Shown: positions 44,524-52,198, numbered from the stretch's first letter. The stretch: 64,000 nucleotides of DNA from Planococcus sp. SK3692 (GCF_028890485.2 NZ_JARCHV010000002.1:744001-808000); one strand, 5' to 3'. Program-made: numbers and translations. Notes: generated by a model not told the origin, from the sequence alone.

Positions 44524-45867
44524 TTACAAACCTGGCAAGATTCCTGAAAACAAGTTCAAGATAAAGACGGTAATCAAGGCGGTGACACCGGCGATAAAGC
44601 CGCCGCCAGTCCAAGCGAGAAGCGTTTGGGGAACAGTGAGTTTCCCGAAGCGGTTGACGACCCAGAAGCCTGAGTCGTTCGGCAAGGACAAGCCGATTCC
44701 GCCGGCACAGATAGCGAGACCCAAAAGGATCGGGGAGACGCCGAGTTCAGCGACCATAGGCCCGAGGATGCTCGATGTGGTGACGAGCGCAACGGTTGCG
44801 GAACCGAGTGAAGCGCGCAGGATCTGTGAGAAGATGAACGCGAGCAAGAGCACCGGGATGCTCCAGCTTTGCATCGTGGTGATTAAATGATCGCCAATGC
44901 CGCTGTTGTTGATGACAGCACCGAACGCACCGCCCGCTCCTGTGATCAGGATGATAATCCCGGCAGAATTGATGGCTTCGCTGTACAAGCGGTTGTTCGG
45001 GATGGAAATATACGGGCGCAAGAAGATGATCGCTGCGAACACACTGATCAATAAGGCGACGTTTTTCTCCCCGACGAATCCGAAAAAGCTGGAAACAGAA
45101 GTTTCAGGAACCAGTAGTTGAGACACGGTATTTGCCAAGATCAAAACGATTGGCAATGCGAGCATGAAGAAGCTAAGCGCCGTGCTAATCTCCTTTTTCG
45201 GAAGGTCGGCTTTTTCGACGACGACTTCTTCGACTTCACCGGAATGCTTGACGCGTTTGCCGATGAACATGCCGTATAGATAACCGCCGACCAATGTCGC
45301 TGGAATGGCGACGATGATGCCGTAGATGATGAACAGGCCTAGTTCAGCGCCGGTGTTCTCTGCAACGACAAGCGGGCCGGGAGTTGGGGCGATCATATTA
45401 TGCGACACGATCAACCCGACGCCAAGAGCGGTAACGAACGTGACGACGGAAATGCCCGTTTTGCTCGATAGTGAACGGATCAAGCCGCTCAAAATAACAA
45501 ATGCAGCGTCAAAGAATACGGGAATCGAAACGGCAGTACCGGTCAAGGCGAGGCCTGCCGGCGAGCGTTGGATGCCAAATACTTTCAGTACCGCTTGGGC
45601 GATTTTCTCAACCGCGCCGGATGCTCCGAGGAATTGGCCGAAGATGACGCCGAGACCGATCAGGATCCCGACGCCAGCAAGTGTATTGCCGAATCCGGTC
45701 GTGACGGTCGATGCCACGTCTTGGAGCGGCATGCCGATGGCGAGCGCAGTGAGCACGGCAATGGTAATCAAGGCGAGGAAGGGCTCAATTTTTAATTTAA
45801 GAATGGCAAAAAACAAAGCGGCGAGCGACAGAACAAAAATCACAATCAACAAATTACCTGTAACCAT
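44524..45867 (-). CDS. GntP-family sugar-acid permease
   Basis: 447 residues, about 12 membrane segments, of the gluconate:H+ symporter family: GFGNTLAGVGILIGLGVIFG near 60, GISVVTFVTALGVGLIVSHNMIAPTPGP near 150 and GLSLPNDSGFWVVNRF near 400. GntP proteins import gluconate, glycerate or other hydroxy-acids. As the last gene of an operon for four-carbon acid sugars it probably imports L-threonate or D-erythronate. ATG 45867 has GGGAGATG upstream; the longer frame start has none. Distance to the aldolase gene is 143 bp. Confidence 0.9.
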   Translation of the reverse strand: MVTGNLLIVIFVLSLAALFFAILKLKIEPFLALITIAVLTALAIGMPLQDVASTVTTGFGNTLAGVGILIGLGVIFGQFLGASGAVEKIAQAVLKVFGIQRSPAGLALTGTAVSIPVFFDAAFVILSGLIRSLSSKTGISVVTFVTALGVGLIVSHNMIAPTPGPLVVAENTGAELGLFIIYGIIVAIPATLVGGYLYGMFIGKRVKHSGEVEEVVVEKADLPKKEISTALSFFMLALPIVLILANTVSQLLVPETSVSSFFGFVGEKNVALLISVFAAIIFLRPYISIPNNRLYSEAINSAGIIILITGAGGAFGAVINNSGIGDHLITTMQSWSIPVLLLAFIFSQILRASLGSATVALVTTSSILGPMVAELGVSPILLGLAICAGGIGLSLPNDSGFWVVNRFGKLTVPQTLLAWTGGGFIAGVTALITVFILNLFSGILPGL

Positions 45868-46010
45868 GTGGACATCTCCCTTATCGGTAAAGTATGGCGG
45901 GGCAGCGTTCCGTCTCAAAGCCAGTGGCGCTGCCTCTATGTGCCTTAGTTTTTTAATGAATGCAAAAATTCCCTTTAAATATATTGCTCAAGCATGCGCA
46001 ATGAAATTCC

Positions 46011-46847
46011 TTAAGCGTCCGAGTTTTTCAATAAGCGGACAAATCGTGCCATGACCGGGGTAATGGCTTGCTGCATGCCGGACATCATGTCGGACAAGTG
46101 CATCGACGAATCCGAAGCTTGCTTCAAATAGCTAGTTGCGGCGAGTGACACTTCGGTGTTGACGTTGACTTTGCAGATGCCTTTGGCGACCGCTTGTGTC
46201 ATTGTGTCGTCCGGAGTGCCGGAGCCGCCGTGGAGCACAAGCGGGACGCCGACTGCTTGGCGGATGTCATCGAGGAGTCCGAGCTTAATGTCGGGTTCGC
46301 CGGTGTACATGCCGTGGACGGTGCCGATCGACGCGGCGAGAAAATCGACGCCGGTTTGTTCGACAAATTCTTTAGCGGATTCGGGGTCGGTCAAAGCGCC
46401 GGTGCCTTCTTCCTCGTCCGAGAACGCGCCGCGTGCAGTGGAGCCGATTTCCGCTTCGACGCTGACGCCTGCCTGGTGCGCGAGTTCGACGATTTCTTTC
46501 GTGTAGGCGATGTTTTCTGCAAGCTCATGCTTCGATCCATCGTACATGACGGACGTGAAGCCGCAAGCAATCGCCCGGACGATCGACTCTTTCTCGTAGG
46601 CATGGTCGAGGTGCAAGGATACGGGAACGCTCGCTTTGTCCGCTAAAGTTTTCGTCAGTGCCGCAAAGCCTTCGACGTCAACGGTGCCGAAATACCGTTC
46701 GCCGAGCGCGATGATGACGGTTTGGTTTTCTTGTTCCGCCGCCTGGATTGCGGCTTGCAAAGTTTCGAGGCTGTAAACATTGAATGCCGCAACCGCGTAA
46801 TGGCCGGCTTGAGCCGCTTGTAAAATTTCTTTTGTTTGGGTAAACAT
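46011..46847 (-). CDS. Class II (fructose-bisphosphate-type) aldolase
   Basis: 278 residues of the zinc-dependent ketose-bisphosphate aldolase family (GatY/KbaY/FbaA). Zn ligands and catalytic parts: SLHLDHAYEKESI, SVEAEIGST, VHGMY and VLHGGSGTPDD, then VNVNTEVS. It normally splits a ketose (bis)phosphate into dihydroxyacetone phosphate and an aldehyde. In known L-threonate/D-erythronate operons this place is taken by OtnC, of a different class II aldolase fold, so an FBA-type enzyme here is a variation. ATG 46847 has GGCGG upstream; a cre box lies 18 bp before the gene. Confidence 0.9.
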   Translation of the reverse strand: MFTQTKEILQAAQAGHYAVAAFNVYSLETLQAAIQAAEQENQTVIIALGERYFGTVDVEGFAALTKTLADKASVPVSLHLDHAYEKESIVRAIACGFTSVMYDGSKHELAENIAYTKEIVELAHQAGVSVEAEIGSTARGAFSDEEEGTGALTDPESAKEFVEQTGVDFLAASIGTVHGMYTGEPDIKLGLLDDIRQAVGVPLVLHGGSGTPDDTMTQAVAKGICKVNVNTEVSLAATSYLKQASDSSMHLSDMMSGMQQAITPVMARFVRLLKNSDA

Positions 46848-46865
46848 TTCCACACCGCCTTTTAT

Positions 46866-46879
46866 TGTATTCGCTTACA
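46866..46879 (-). promoter_or_regulatory. cre-like site between otnK-like and aldolase genes
   Basis: Minus strand TGTAAGCGAATACA matches the cre consensus at 13 of 14 positions. It would let CcpA block the distal aldolase and permease genes. Confidence 0.65.
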
Positions 46880-46908
46880 TGGATGACAAGCGGCAAGTGC
46901 CGCCCGTC

Positions 46909-48348
46909 TTATCCGTGCAGAATTTCCGCTACATCTTTTAGGCTAGTTTTCGAGCCGACATTGCCCGGGAAAATCACGTAAGCCATTCCAGGGAATTTGC
47001 TTTCGCTGCCCGTCAGCCATACCGGAATGCCCGGTTGGATCTGGCCGGCGACCGTGGCGCGCTGGACGCTTAGGCCATTGGTGCCGATATCGCTCGACGT
47101 GATGCCGCCTTTTGCGATAATGAAGCTCGGGCGCACGTGCAAGTTTTTGACGATGCTCGTAACAGCGTCCGAAATCTTCACCGATAATTTCAATTCTTCT
47201 TCTTGCTGGTTGTCACCGAGGTCGAGCCGCTCGCGTTTTGTGTAGACAGTGACGGTCTGGCCCTCACGGATCAAGCGTTCGCTCGTATCGATGACGCGTT
47301 TGATTTCCGCTTCGAATTGTTCGGGATGCAAGACGAGGTGGACGTCGAACTCGATAAATTCAATGAAATCAGCGGTTTTCAGCACTTCGAATTGCTCGGT
47401 GGTCTTTTTCACATGGGAGCCGATCATGATGAGTCCGCCGTTGTCGCTCGGTTCAGTAATCAGCTCTTCTTTTGTCAGCAAGGCTTTATCGCTGATGCCG
47501 CCGATGATTTTCGTCAAGGCCGCTGCACTGCGGAACATAAATTGCTTGCCGGCGTTCATTGCGCGAATCAAAGCGATGACGACGATTTTTGCATCAACGT
47601 ACTCGACCGCGTTGACAATCACTTTATTGAAATCCGTGACCGCCATCAATTGCTCGACGAGACGGTCGATGCGCAAGGCGCGGATGTCCTCAAGCGATAA
47701 GTAGACCGCGTCTTGTGCTTTGAAGGCACCATTGGATTTTTCTTCTGCCCATTCGCCGAGGTGTGACGCCGCGTAGCCGAACGTGCGGTCTTTCGCGAAT
47801 TCGGTTTCACCGGCCGGCACTAAGTCCTCGCCATCTTGGACGTAATGGATGTTATTGATGGTCAAGCGGCCGCCTTCTTGGAAGAACGGCATGATGACTT
47901 CGCCGTCGAATGAAATGCCGGATGCCTGTTCCACGGTGTTTTTCAGCACTTCGGTCTCGAGCGGATAATGCCCGCGCAAAGTCGAGTCGCCGCGGCTAAT
48001 GATGATGAACTCTTTTTTGTGCTTCGCAGCGGTTTCTTGGATCACACGCGCGATGTCTTCATGCGCTTGTTTTGTTTCCGCTGCCGTAAAGCCTCTGGAA
48101 TTGGTGAGAATGAAGAACATCGACTGCTCTTCCTTAAATCCAGCTTCGATGCTTTCCGCTGTCCAGTCGGTATAGACTGAAACGCCGTGGACGGTTTGCA
48201 CGCCGGTCGGATCGTCGTCGAGCACGATGATTTTTTTATTGAAATCAAGCAGCTCTCGTTCGAGCAAGGCGTCGACTTGAGTGGTGTCCGGAACTGCTGG
48301 TAGTGAAGCGAAAGTTTGTTGTGCGTTTAAAATTTCAGAATGAGCCAT
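46909..48348 (-). CDS. Four-carbon acid sugar kinase (OtnK-like, DUF1537 family)
   Basis: 479 residues. Signature stretches: IIVLDDDPTGVQTVHGV (N-terminal DUF1537 motif), ISRGDSTLRGHYPLE near 140, and AKGGITSSDIGTNGL plus FPGNVG near the C-terminus. OtnK phosphorylates 3-oxo-tetronates (3-dehydro-L-threonate or D-erythronate) at C4. The upstream dehydrogenase gene ends 3 bp before this one starts, matching the oxidise-then-phosphorylate order of the known pathway. Distinct in length and motif set from the DtnK-like kinase at 16800, so the window holds both branches of the family. Confidence 0.88.
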   Translation of the reverse strand: MAHSEILNAQQTFASLPAVPDTTQVDALLERELLDFNKKIIVLDDDPTGVQTVHGVSVYTDWTAESIEAGFKEEQSMFFILTNSRGFTAAETKQAHEDIARVIQETAAKHKKEFIIISRGDSTLRGHYPLETEVLKNTVEQASGISFDGEVIMPFFQEGGRLTINNIHYVQDGEDLVPAGETEFAKDRTFGYAASHLGEWAEEKSNGAFKAQDAVYLSLEDIRALRIDRLVEQLMAVTDFNKVIVNAVEYVDAKIVVIALIRAMNAGKQFMFRSAAALTKIIGGISDKALLTKEELITEPSDNGGLIMIGSHVKKTTEQFEVLKTADFIEFIEFDVHLVLHPEQFEAEIKRVIDTSERLIREGQTVTVYTKRERLDLGDNQQEEELKLSVKISDAVTSIVKNLHVRPSFIIAKGGITSSDIGTNGLSVQRATVAGQIQPGIPVWLTGSESKFPGMAYVIFPGNVGSKTSLKDVAEILHG

Positions 48349-48351
48349 CCG

Positions 48352-49242
48352 TTACACCTTCCTTACTTCAACATTCGCCAGTCTTTCGTAGTACTGGACG
48401 ATTCCGCCGTGGTCGTCGGCTGCTTTGCCGTCGACTTTCAAAGCGTGGAAAATCTCAACGAGTTGGCTCGAAAGCGGAAGCGGCACGCCGATTTCGTGTG
48501 CGGTTTCCATCACGTTCGTCATGTCTTTTAAGTTGATATCGATGCGGCCGCCTGCGACAAAATTGCGCTCCAGGATGAGCGGTACTTTGGCATCCAGTAC
48601 TGCGCTGCCGGCCAAGCCGCCGCGAATCGCTTGATACATTTTCTCAACGTCGATGCCGGCTTTCGCTGCAAGCACGAGTGCTTCGGACATTGCGGCGATG
48701 TTCAAATTGACGATGATTTGGTTCGCGAGTTTAGCCGTGACGCCGCTGCCGTTGTCGCCGACGAGGACGATGTCGGATCCGACGCATTCGAAGACATCTT
48801 TGACGGATTCGAAAACGCTTTCTTTTCCGCCCGCCATAATTGCCAAAGTACCATCAATTGCTTTCGGCTCTCCGCCGCTGACCGGTGCATCGATCATATC
48901 GACGCCGCGTTTTGCTGCTTCATTGGCAATTTCAACCGAAGCGACAGGAGAGATTGAGCTCATGTCGATGATGACTGTTCCTGGTGTGGCGTTTGTCAAA
49001 ATCCCGTTGTCTCCAAGTACGACTTGCTTCACGTGGTGAGACGCTGGAAGCATCGTGATGACGACGTCGCAAGTGGCGCCCATTTCAGCAGGGGTTGCGA
49101 ATCGTGCACCTGCCCCGATAAGTGTATCGACGGCTTCTGTGCTGAGGTCGTTGACCGCCACTTGATAGCCCGCTTTCAGTAAGTTCAATGACATCGGCTT
49201 GCCCATAATACCAAGCCCGATAAATCCTATAGTCTTGTTCAT
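48352..49242 (-). CDS. beta-Hydroxyacid dehydrogenase, GarR/LtnD type
   Basis: 296 residues. N-terminal NAD(P) fold with GFIGLGIMGKPMSLNL; substrate motif DAPVSGGEPKA near 120; catalytic Lys in GSGVTAKLANQIIV near 170; and NIAAMSEALVLAAKAGI, IRGGLAGSAVLDAK, strikingly like tartronate semialdehyde reductase GarR. The neighbours (OtnK-like kinase, aldolase, GntP permease) instead fit L-threonate or D-erythronate dehydrogenase (LtnD/DenD), which belong to the same family. Either oxidation of a four-carbon acid or reduction of tartronate semialdehyde is possible; I favour the former from context. First gene of the minus-strand operon, divergent from gntR. Confidence 0.85.
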   Translation of the reverse strand: MNKTIGFIGLGIMGKPMSLNLLKAGYQVAVNDLSTEAVDTLIGAGARFATPAEMGATCDVVITMLPASHHVKQVVLGDNGILTNATPGTVIIDMSSISPVASVEIANEAAKRGVDMIDAPVSGGEPKAIDGTLAIMAGGKESVFESVKDVFECVGSDIVLVGDNGSGVTAKLANQIIVNLNIAAMSEALVLAAKAGIDVEKMYQAIRGGLAGSAVLDAKVPLILERNFVAGGRIDINLKDMTNVMETAHEIGVPLPLSSQLVEIFHALKVDGKAADDHGGIVQYYERLANVEVRKV

Positions 49243-49281
49243 TGATGATTGCTCCCTTCAAATTCACAAAGCTGCCATATA

Positions 49282-49295
49282 AAATAGCGCTTTCA
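49282..49295 (-). promoter_or_regulatory. cre-like site after the garR/ltnD-type promoter
   Basis: Minus strand TGAAAGCGCTATTT matches the cre consensus at 12 of 14 positions, 18 bp downstream of the -10 box; a roadblock position for CcpA. Confidence 0.55.
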
Positions 49296-49312
49296 TTTTC
49301 GTATTAATCAAT

Positions 49313-49341
49313 ATAGTACACATTATTATTCATTTTGTATA
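49313..49341 (-). promoter_or_regulatory. Predicted promoter of the four-carbon acid operon
   Basis: On the minus strand -35 TATACA (49336-49341), 17-bp spacer, -10 TACTAT (49313-49318). The -35 lies inside the first GntR palindrome. Confidence 0.45.
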
Positions 49342-49368
49342 CAAAATATTTTAAAATGTATACAAAAT
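49332..49368. promoter_or_regulatory. Tandem palindromic operators for the GntR regulator
   Basis: ATTTTGTATACAAAAT (49332-49347), a perfect 16-bp palindrome, and AAAATGTATACAAAAT (49353-49368), with an 8-bp perfect core TGTATACA. Their centres are 21 bp apart, two helical turns. TGTATACA-type palindromes are typical for FadR-subfamily GntR proteins, one of which is encoded next door. Confidence 0.75.
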
Positions 49369-49442
49369 ATGATGGCTTTTAAATTTTTCCATTAGAACTT
49401 ATACTTTGTAAGGAGAAATAAATTAGCCAGGAGTCGATTAGC

Positions 49443-50060
49443 ATGACCAAAAAATCTACACAGCTTGCGTATATCCAAGCCTATGAATACATACGGGACC
49501 AGATCCTGAACGGCGAACTCGAGCGCGGCACGAAATTAGTCGAGGAGCGGCTCGCCGAAGAGATGGGCATCAGCCGCACGCCGGTGCGCGATTCCATCCG
49601 CAAACTCGAGCAGGAAGGGCTCATCAAAGACAAACGAGTCGTCAATCCAAGCGACAGCGATTTGCGAGACGTCTTCCAAGTGCGCATGCTGCTCGAAGGC
49701 TTCGCTGTCCGCCACTGTGCGATGTATATGGCTGAAGACGACATCCAAAAATTGGGTGAATGCGTCGAAGTCGGCCGCACCGGCACGATGGAACAAGTGA
49801 TGGCGGCGAACAAGGAATTCCATGAAATCATCGTCGGCGCAACCAACAACCCCGTCATGATCGACATCTTCGAACGCATGCAGTCAATCATCTACCTGTT
49901 CCGCAAGACCGTCGTCTACCACAAACGGCCGCTGTTGATCGAAGAGCATCAAGAAATCTACGATGCCATCGTCGGCCACAACGCAGACGAAGCGGAGCGT
50001 CTCATGAAAGCCCATCTGCAGCTCGACCTGGAATTTTGTTTGAACCGGATGAAAGGGTAG
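49443..50060 (+). CDS. GntR family regulator (FadR/FCD subfamily)
   Basis: 205 residues: an N-terminal winged helix (GTKLVEERLAEEMGISRTPVRDSIRKLEQEGLI, about 28-62) and an all-helical FCD ligand domain with metal-type residues (E-x-x-x-A-V-R, ANKEFHEII with His, and HQEIYDAIVGHNADEAERLMKAHL). It is divergent from the four-carbon acid operon and two palindromes sit between them, so it is probably its repressor, released by a pathway acid. AGGAG lies 8 bp before ATG 49443. A repeat doublet and terminator follow. Confidence 0.93.
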   Translation: MTKKSTQLAYIQAYEYIRDQILNGELERGTKLVEERLAEEMGISRTPVRDSIRKLEQEGLIKDKRVVNPSDSDLRDVFQVRMLLEGFAVRHCAMYMAEDDIQKLGECVEVGRTGTMEQVMAANKEFHEIIVGATNNPVMIDIFERMQSIIYLFRKTVVYHKRPLLIEEHQEIYDAIVGHNADEAERLMKAHLQLDLEFCLNRMKG

Positions 50061-50086
50061 GGGATGGTTCGTTGGTTCTTGGTTCT

Positions 50087-50172
50087 GTCCCTGTGCATGA
50101 CACAATTTGCGAGGGGTAAATCGCGTCGCATCGGCATTCGGTTGCTCGTTTGTCCCTGTGCACCACACAATT
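50087..50172 (+). repeat. TCCCTGTGCA repeat doublet, 65-bp spacing
   Basis: Copies at 50087 and 50152, starting 26 bp after the gntR stop and ending 8 bp before the shared terminator. Confidence 0.93.
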
Positions 50173-50180
50173 CGCCAGAA

Positions 50181-50222
50181 AAAAGAAGCATCCATCCGAG
50201 AAAACGGATGGATGCTTCTTTA
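50181..50222. terminator. Bidirectional terminator between gntR and the RAYT gene
   Basis: AAAGAAGCATCCATCCG / CGGATGGATGCTTCTTT with AGAAAA loop. Repeat copies abut it on both sides, pointing towards each other. Confidence 0.88.
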
Positions 50223-50243
50223 AATTGTGTGATGCACAGGGAC
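50223..50243 (-). repeat. Single TCCCTGTGCA repeat copy, minus orientation
   Basis: Lies 7 bp after the RAYT stop codon, in RAYT's orientation. It is the only copy without a partner at fixed spacing; the partner position would fall inside the RAYT gene. Confidence 0.9.
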
Positions 50244-50250
50244 ATGCATT

Positions 50251-50829
50251 CTACATCATGTCTTCTTCCACTTTCTGTCGGTACTTCAAACAGTACTGGC
50301 AATAAGCGGCATTTGTCTTATCGTGAGGAAAGGGCATCAACGAAGAAAGTAAGGAGCGATCCAAGAAAGGTGGGGCAGGCAGATCTTCGTTCCAATAATA
50401 CGGAAACGAGCTGTACGGATAATGCGCGAGGCGCGTGACTAAAGGCGTGGATGTCTGGATGGGGTTGCGGTGGATGTAGCTGCTGACGACCAATAAGCCG
50501 TGAGCCGAAGCGATTTCCTTGGCGAAAAAGCGTCTTTGGTAGATGCGTCCGACATGGCCGTAACGTTTACTATAGGAATAGTTATAGCGGCGATTGACCA
50601 TGGCCATGATTTTGCTGAGCGAATGCTCTTTCGGCTTAATCAAAATATGGTAATGATTGGTCATGAAACACCAGGCCAGGATGGTGAACGGATAGCGGTT
50701 GTGGACGTACAAAAAGGCCCGTTTCAATTCGTTCATGTCTTCTTGTGTGCTGAAAATGGGCTGGCGGTTATTGCCGCGCATGATGACGTGGTAATAGGAA
50801 TCGGGGTTGAACTCGCGCCGTCTCGTCAT
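50251..50829 (-). CDS. REP-associated tyrosine transposase (RAYT, Y1_Tnp/IS200-like)
   Basis: 192 residues, one Y1_Tnp HUH domain. Family marks: a start RREFNPDSYYHVIMRGNNRQPIF, the metal-binding HYH pair (His59, His61) in CFMTNHYHILIKP, and a Tyr-rich helix VNRRYNYSYSKRYGHVGRIYQRRF (about 78-101) holding the catalytic Tyr, most likely Tyr86. There are no IS ends and no tnpB, and the gene is single, as expected of RAYTs that are domesticated and mobilise or maintain REP palindromes. Copies of the 21-bp repeat flank it on both sides in its orientation. ATG 50829 has GGTGG nearby; a TTG at 50874 is possible. Confidence 0.9.
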   Translation of the reverse strand: MTRRREFNPDSYYHVIMRGNNRQPIFSTQEDMNELKRAFLYVHNRYPFTILAWCFMTNHYHILIKPKEHSLSKIMAMVNRRYNYSYSKRYGHVGRIYQRRFFAKEIASAHGLLVVSSYIHRNPIQTSTPLVTRLAHYPYSSFPYYWNEDLPAPPFLDRSLLSSLMPFPHDKTNAAYCQYCLKYRQKVEEDMM

Positions 50830-51037
50830 GTGTAGCCACCATCCATTCGGGCGTTGCTGGAAAAATGAAGGCAATGCTGTTCATGAGACGGAGATTTTCG
50901 GCTAGAGGCGGTATAGTTGCTGGAGAATCCGGAAACTGGAGGCGGGGAAATGAAAAATGTGCTTATAAAAATCCCTTCTTTCTTTTAGAAAATGTAATCT
51001 CGTTCAGTATAATCGACGGGTAAAAAATAGTATACAG

Positions 51038-51123
51038 AATTGTGTGATGCACAGGGACAATCGCGCGCCAAAAAGCCGTCACTGCGCGAATCATGTCCAG
51101 TAAATTGTGTGGTGCACAGGGAC
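51038..51123 (-). repeat. TCCCTGTGCA repeat doublet, minus orientation, 65-bp spacing
   Basis: Copies at 51038 and 51103, upstream of the RAYT gene and in its orientation, in the 388-bp gap to the next gene. Apart from this doublet the gap shows only a promoter-like AT-rich patch. Confidence 0.92.
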
Positions 51124-51216
51124 ACAAAAACTCCACTATCAGAATACGCCGCTGAAAGGGTTTTCATGATAATATGGATTTAACGGCTTTGCCGAGAGAA
51201 AATGGAGGAATGAATT

Positions 51217-52188
51217 TTGAAGACGATGGGATTTGTAATTAGCCGCAAGAATAACGAAAAGCGGCGGGCGATTTTGCCGGCAGATTTGAAGCAAGTGGCA
51301 CATCCGGAGCGCTTGTATTTTGAGCAAGGGTACGGCGATGTGCTCGGATTGTCGGATGAGGATTATCGGGTGATGGGCGTTCATATCGCCACGCGTGATG
51401 AAGTCTTGTCTTGTGATGCGATTGTCGATGTGAAACTGGGCTTTGCGGATTATTTCGATCAACTGGAAGATGGCAAGTTGTTGATCGGTTGGGCGCATGC
51501 GATCCAGGATGTTAAATTCACGGACGGCGCGATTGCTGGCAAACATACGGTCGTGGCTTGGGAAGAGTTATTTGAAGGCGGGCGCTATATTTTCTATCGC
51601 AACCGTGAAGTGGCAGGCGAAGCAGCTGTGCTGCAGGCTTACCAGCATTGCGGCAAGATGCCATACGAGACGCGTGTCGCGATTCTCGGCAATGGCCATA
51701 CGGCAAAAGGCGCGATGCGCATCCTTCATGGGCTTGGTGCGGACGTGGACGTTTACGGCCGCCGCTCGGAAGCTTTGTTCCGCGAGAAAATGGTCGATTA
51801 CGATGTGCTCGTCAATTGCATCATGTGGGACACGACGCGCACCGACCGCATCATTTACCGCGAGGATCTGAAGCGCTTGAAAAAAGGCGCGATGATCATC
51901 GATGTTAGCTGCGATCCGGAACTTGAGATCGAAACATCGACGCCGACGACCATCGACAATCCGGTCTACACAGTGGACGGCATCATTCATTACGCTGTCG
52001 ACAATACGCCGGCGATGTTCCCGCACACGATCACGAAAGTCCTGAGCAACGGCTTTGCGCCGATGCTCGACGATCTGACAGACGGCAAGCGTTCTGAAAT
52101 GGTCCAACAGGCCATCGTCATCGAAGAGGGCGTCATCAAAGACCAACGCATCACTGAGTTCCGCCAAGCGCGTGGACTGACGGTCTAA
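51217..52188 (+). CDS. ceo: N5-(carboxyethyl)ornithine synthase-like protein
   Basis: 323 residues of the alanine dehydrogenase/pyridine nucleotide transhydrogenase superfamily, with an N-terminal GFVISRKNNEKRRAILP (K and R contact the acid) and a Rossmann segment VAILGNGHTAKGAMRIL near 162. Overall it resembles lactococcal CeoA, which joins pyruvate to the side-chain amine of ornithine or lysine with NADPH. Such opines may be stored nitrogen or secreted; no partner gene is adjacent. TTG 51217 is used, with GGAGGAA 8 bp upstream. The assignment is from recalled sequence similarity. Confidence 0.75.
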   Translation: MKTMGFVISRKNNEKRRAILPADLKQVAHPERLYFEQGYGDVLGLSDEDYRVMGVHIATRDEVLSCDAIVDVKLGFADYFDQLEDGKLLIGWAHAIQDVKFTDGAIAGKHTVVAWEELFEGGRYIFYRNREVAGEAAVLQAYQHCGKMPYETRVAILGNGHTAKGAMRILHGLGADVDVYGRRSEALFREKMVDYDVLVNCIMWDTTRTDRIIYREDLKRLKKGAMIIDVSCDPELEIETSTPTTIDNPVYTVDGIIHYAVDNTPAMFPHTITKVLSNGFAPMLDDLTDGKRSEMVQQAIVIEEGVIKDQRITEFRQARGLTV

Positions 52189-52198
52189 TTTTAGAATA

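Noticed and set aside
45326-46054. 242-codon plus-strand frame antisense to the GntP gene
   Set aside because: Shadow of the high-GC third positions of gntP; the product has no recognisable domain and crosses the gntP start.
50251-50829. RAYT locus as an intact IS200/IS605 element
   Set aside because: No tnpB/iscB partner and no identifiable left and right subterminal hairpins; single copy with C-terminal features of RAYTs.
13669-51123. The regularly spaced 21-bp repeats as a CRISPR array
   Set aside because: Copies come in isolated pairs in many intergenic sites, the 44-bp middles are related to each other, and there are no cas genes.
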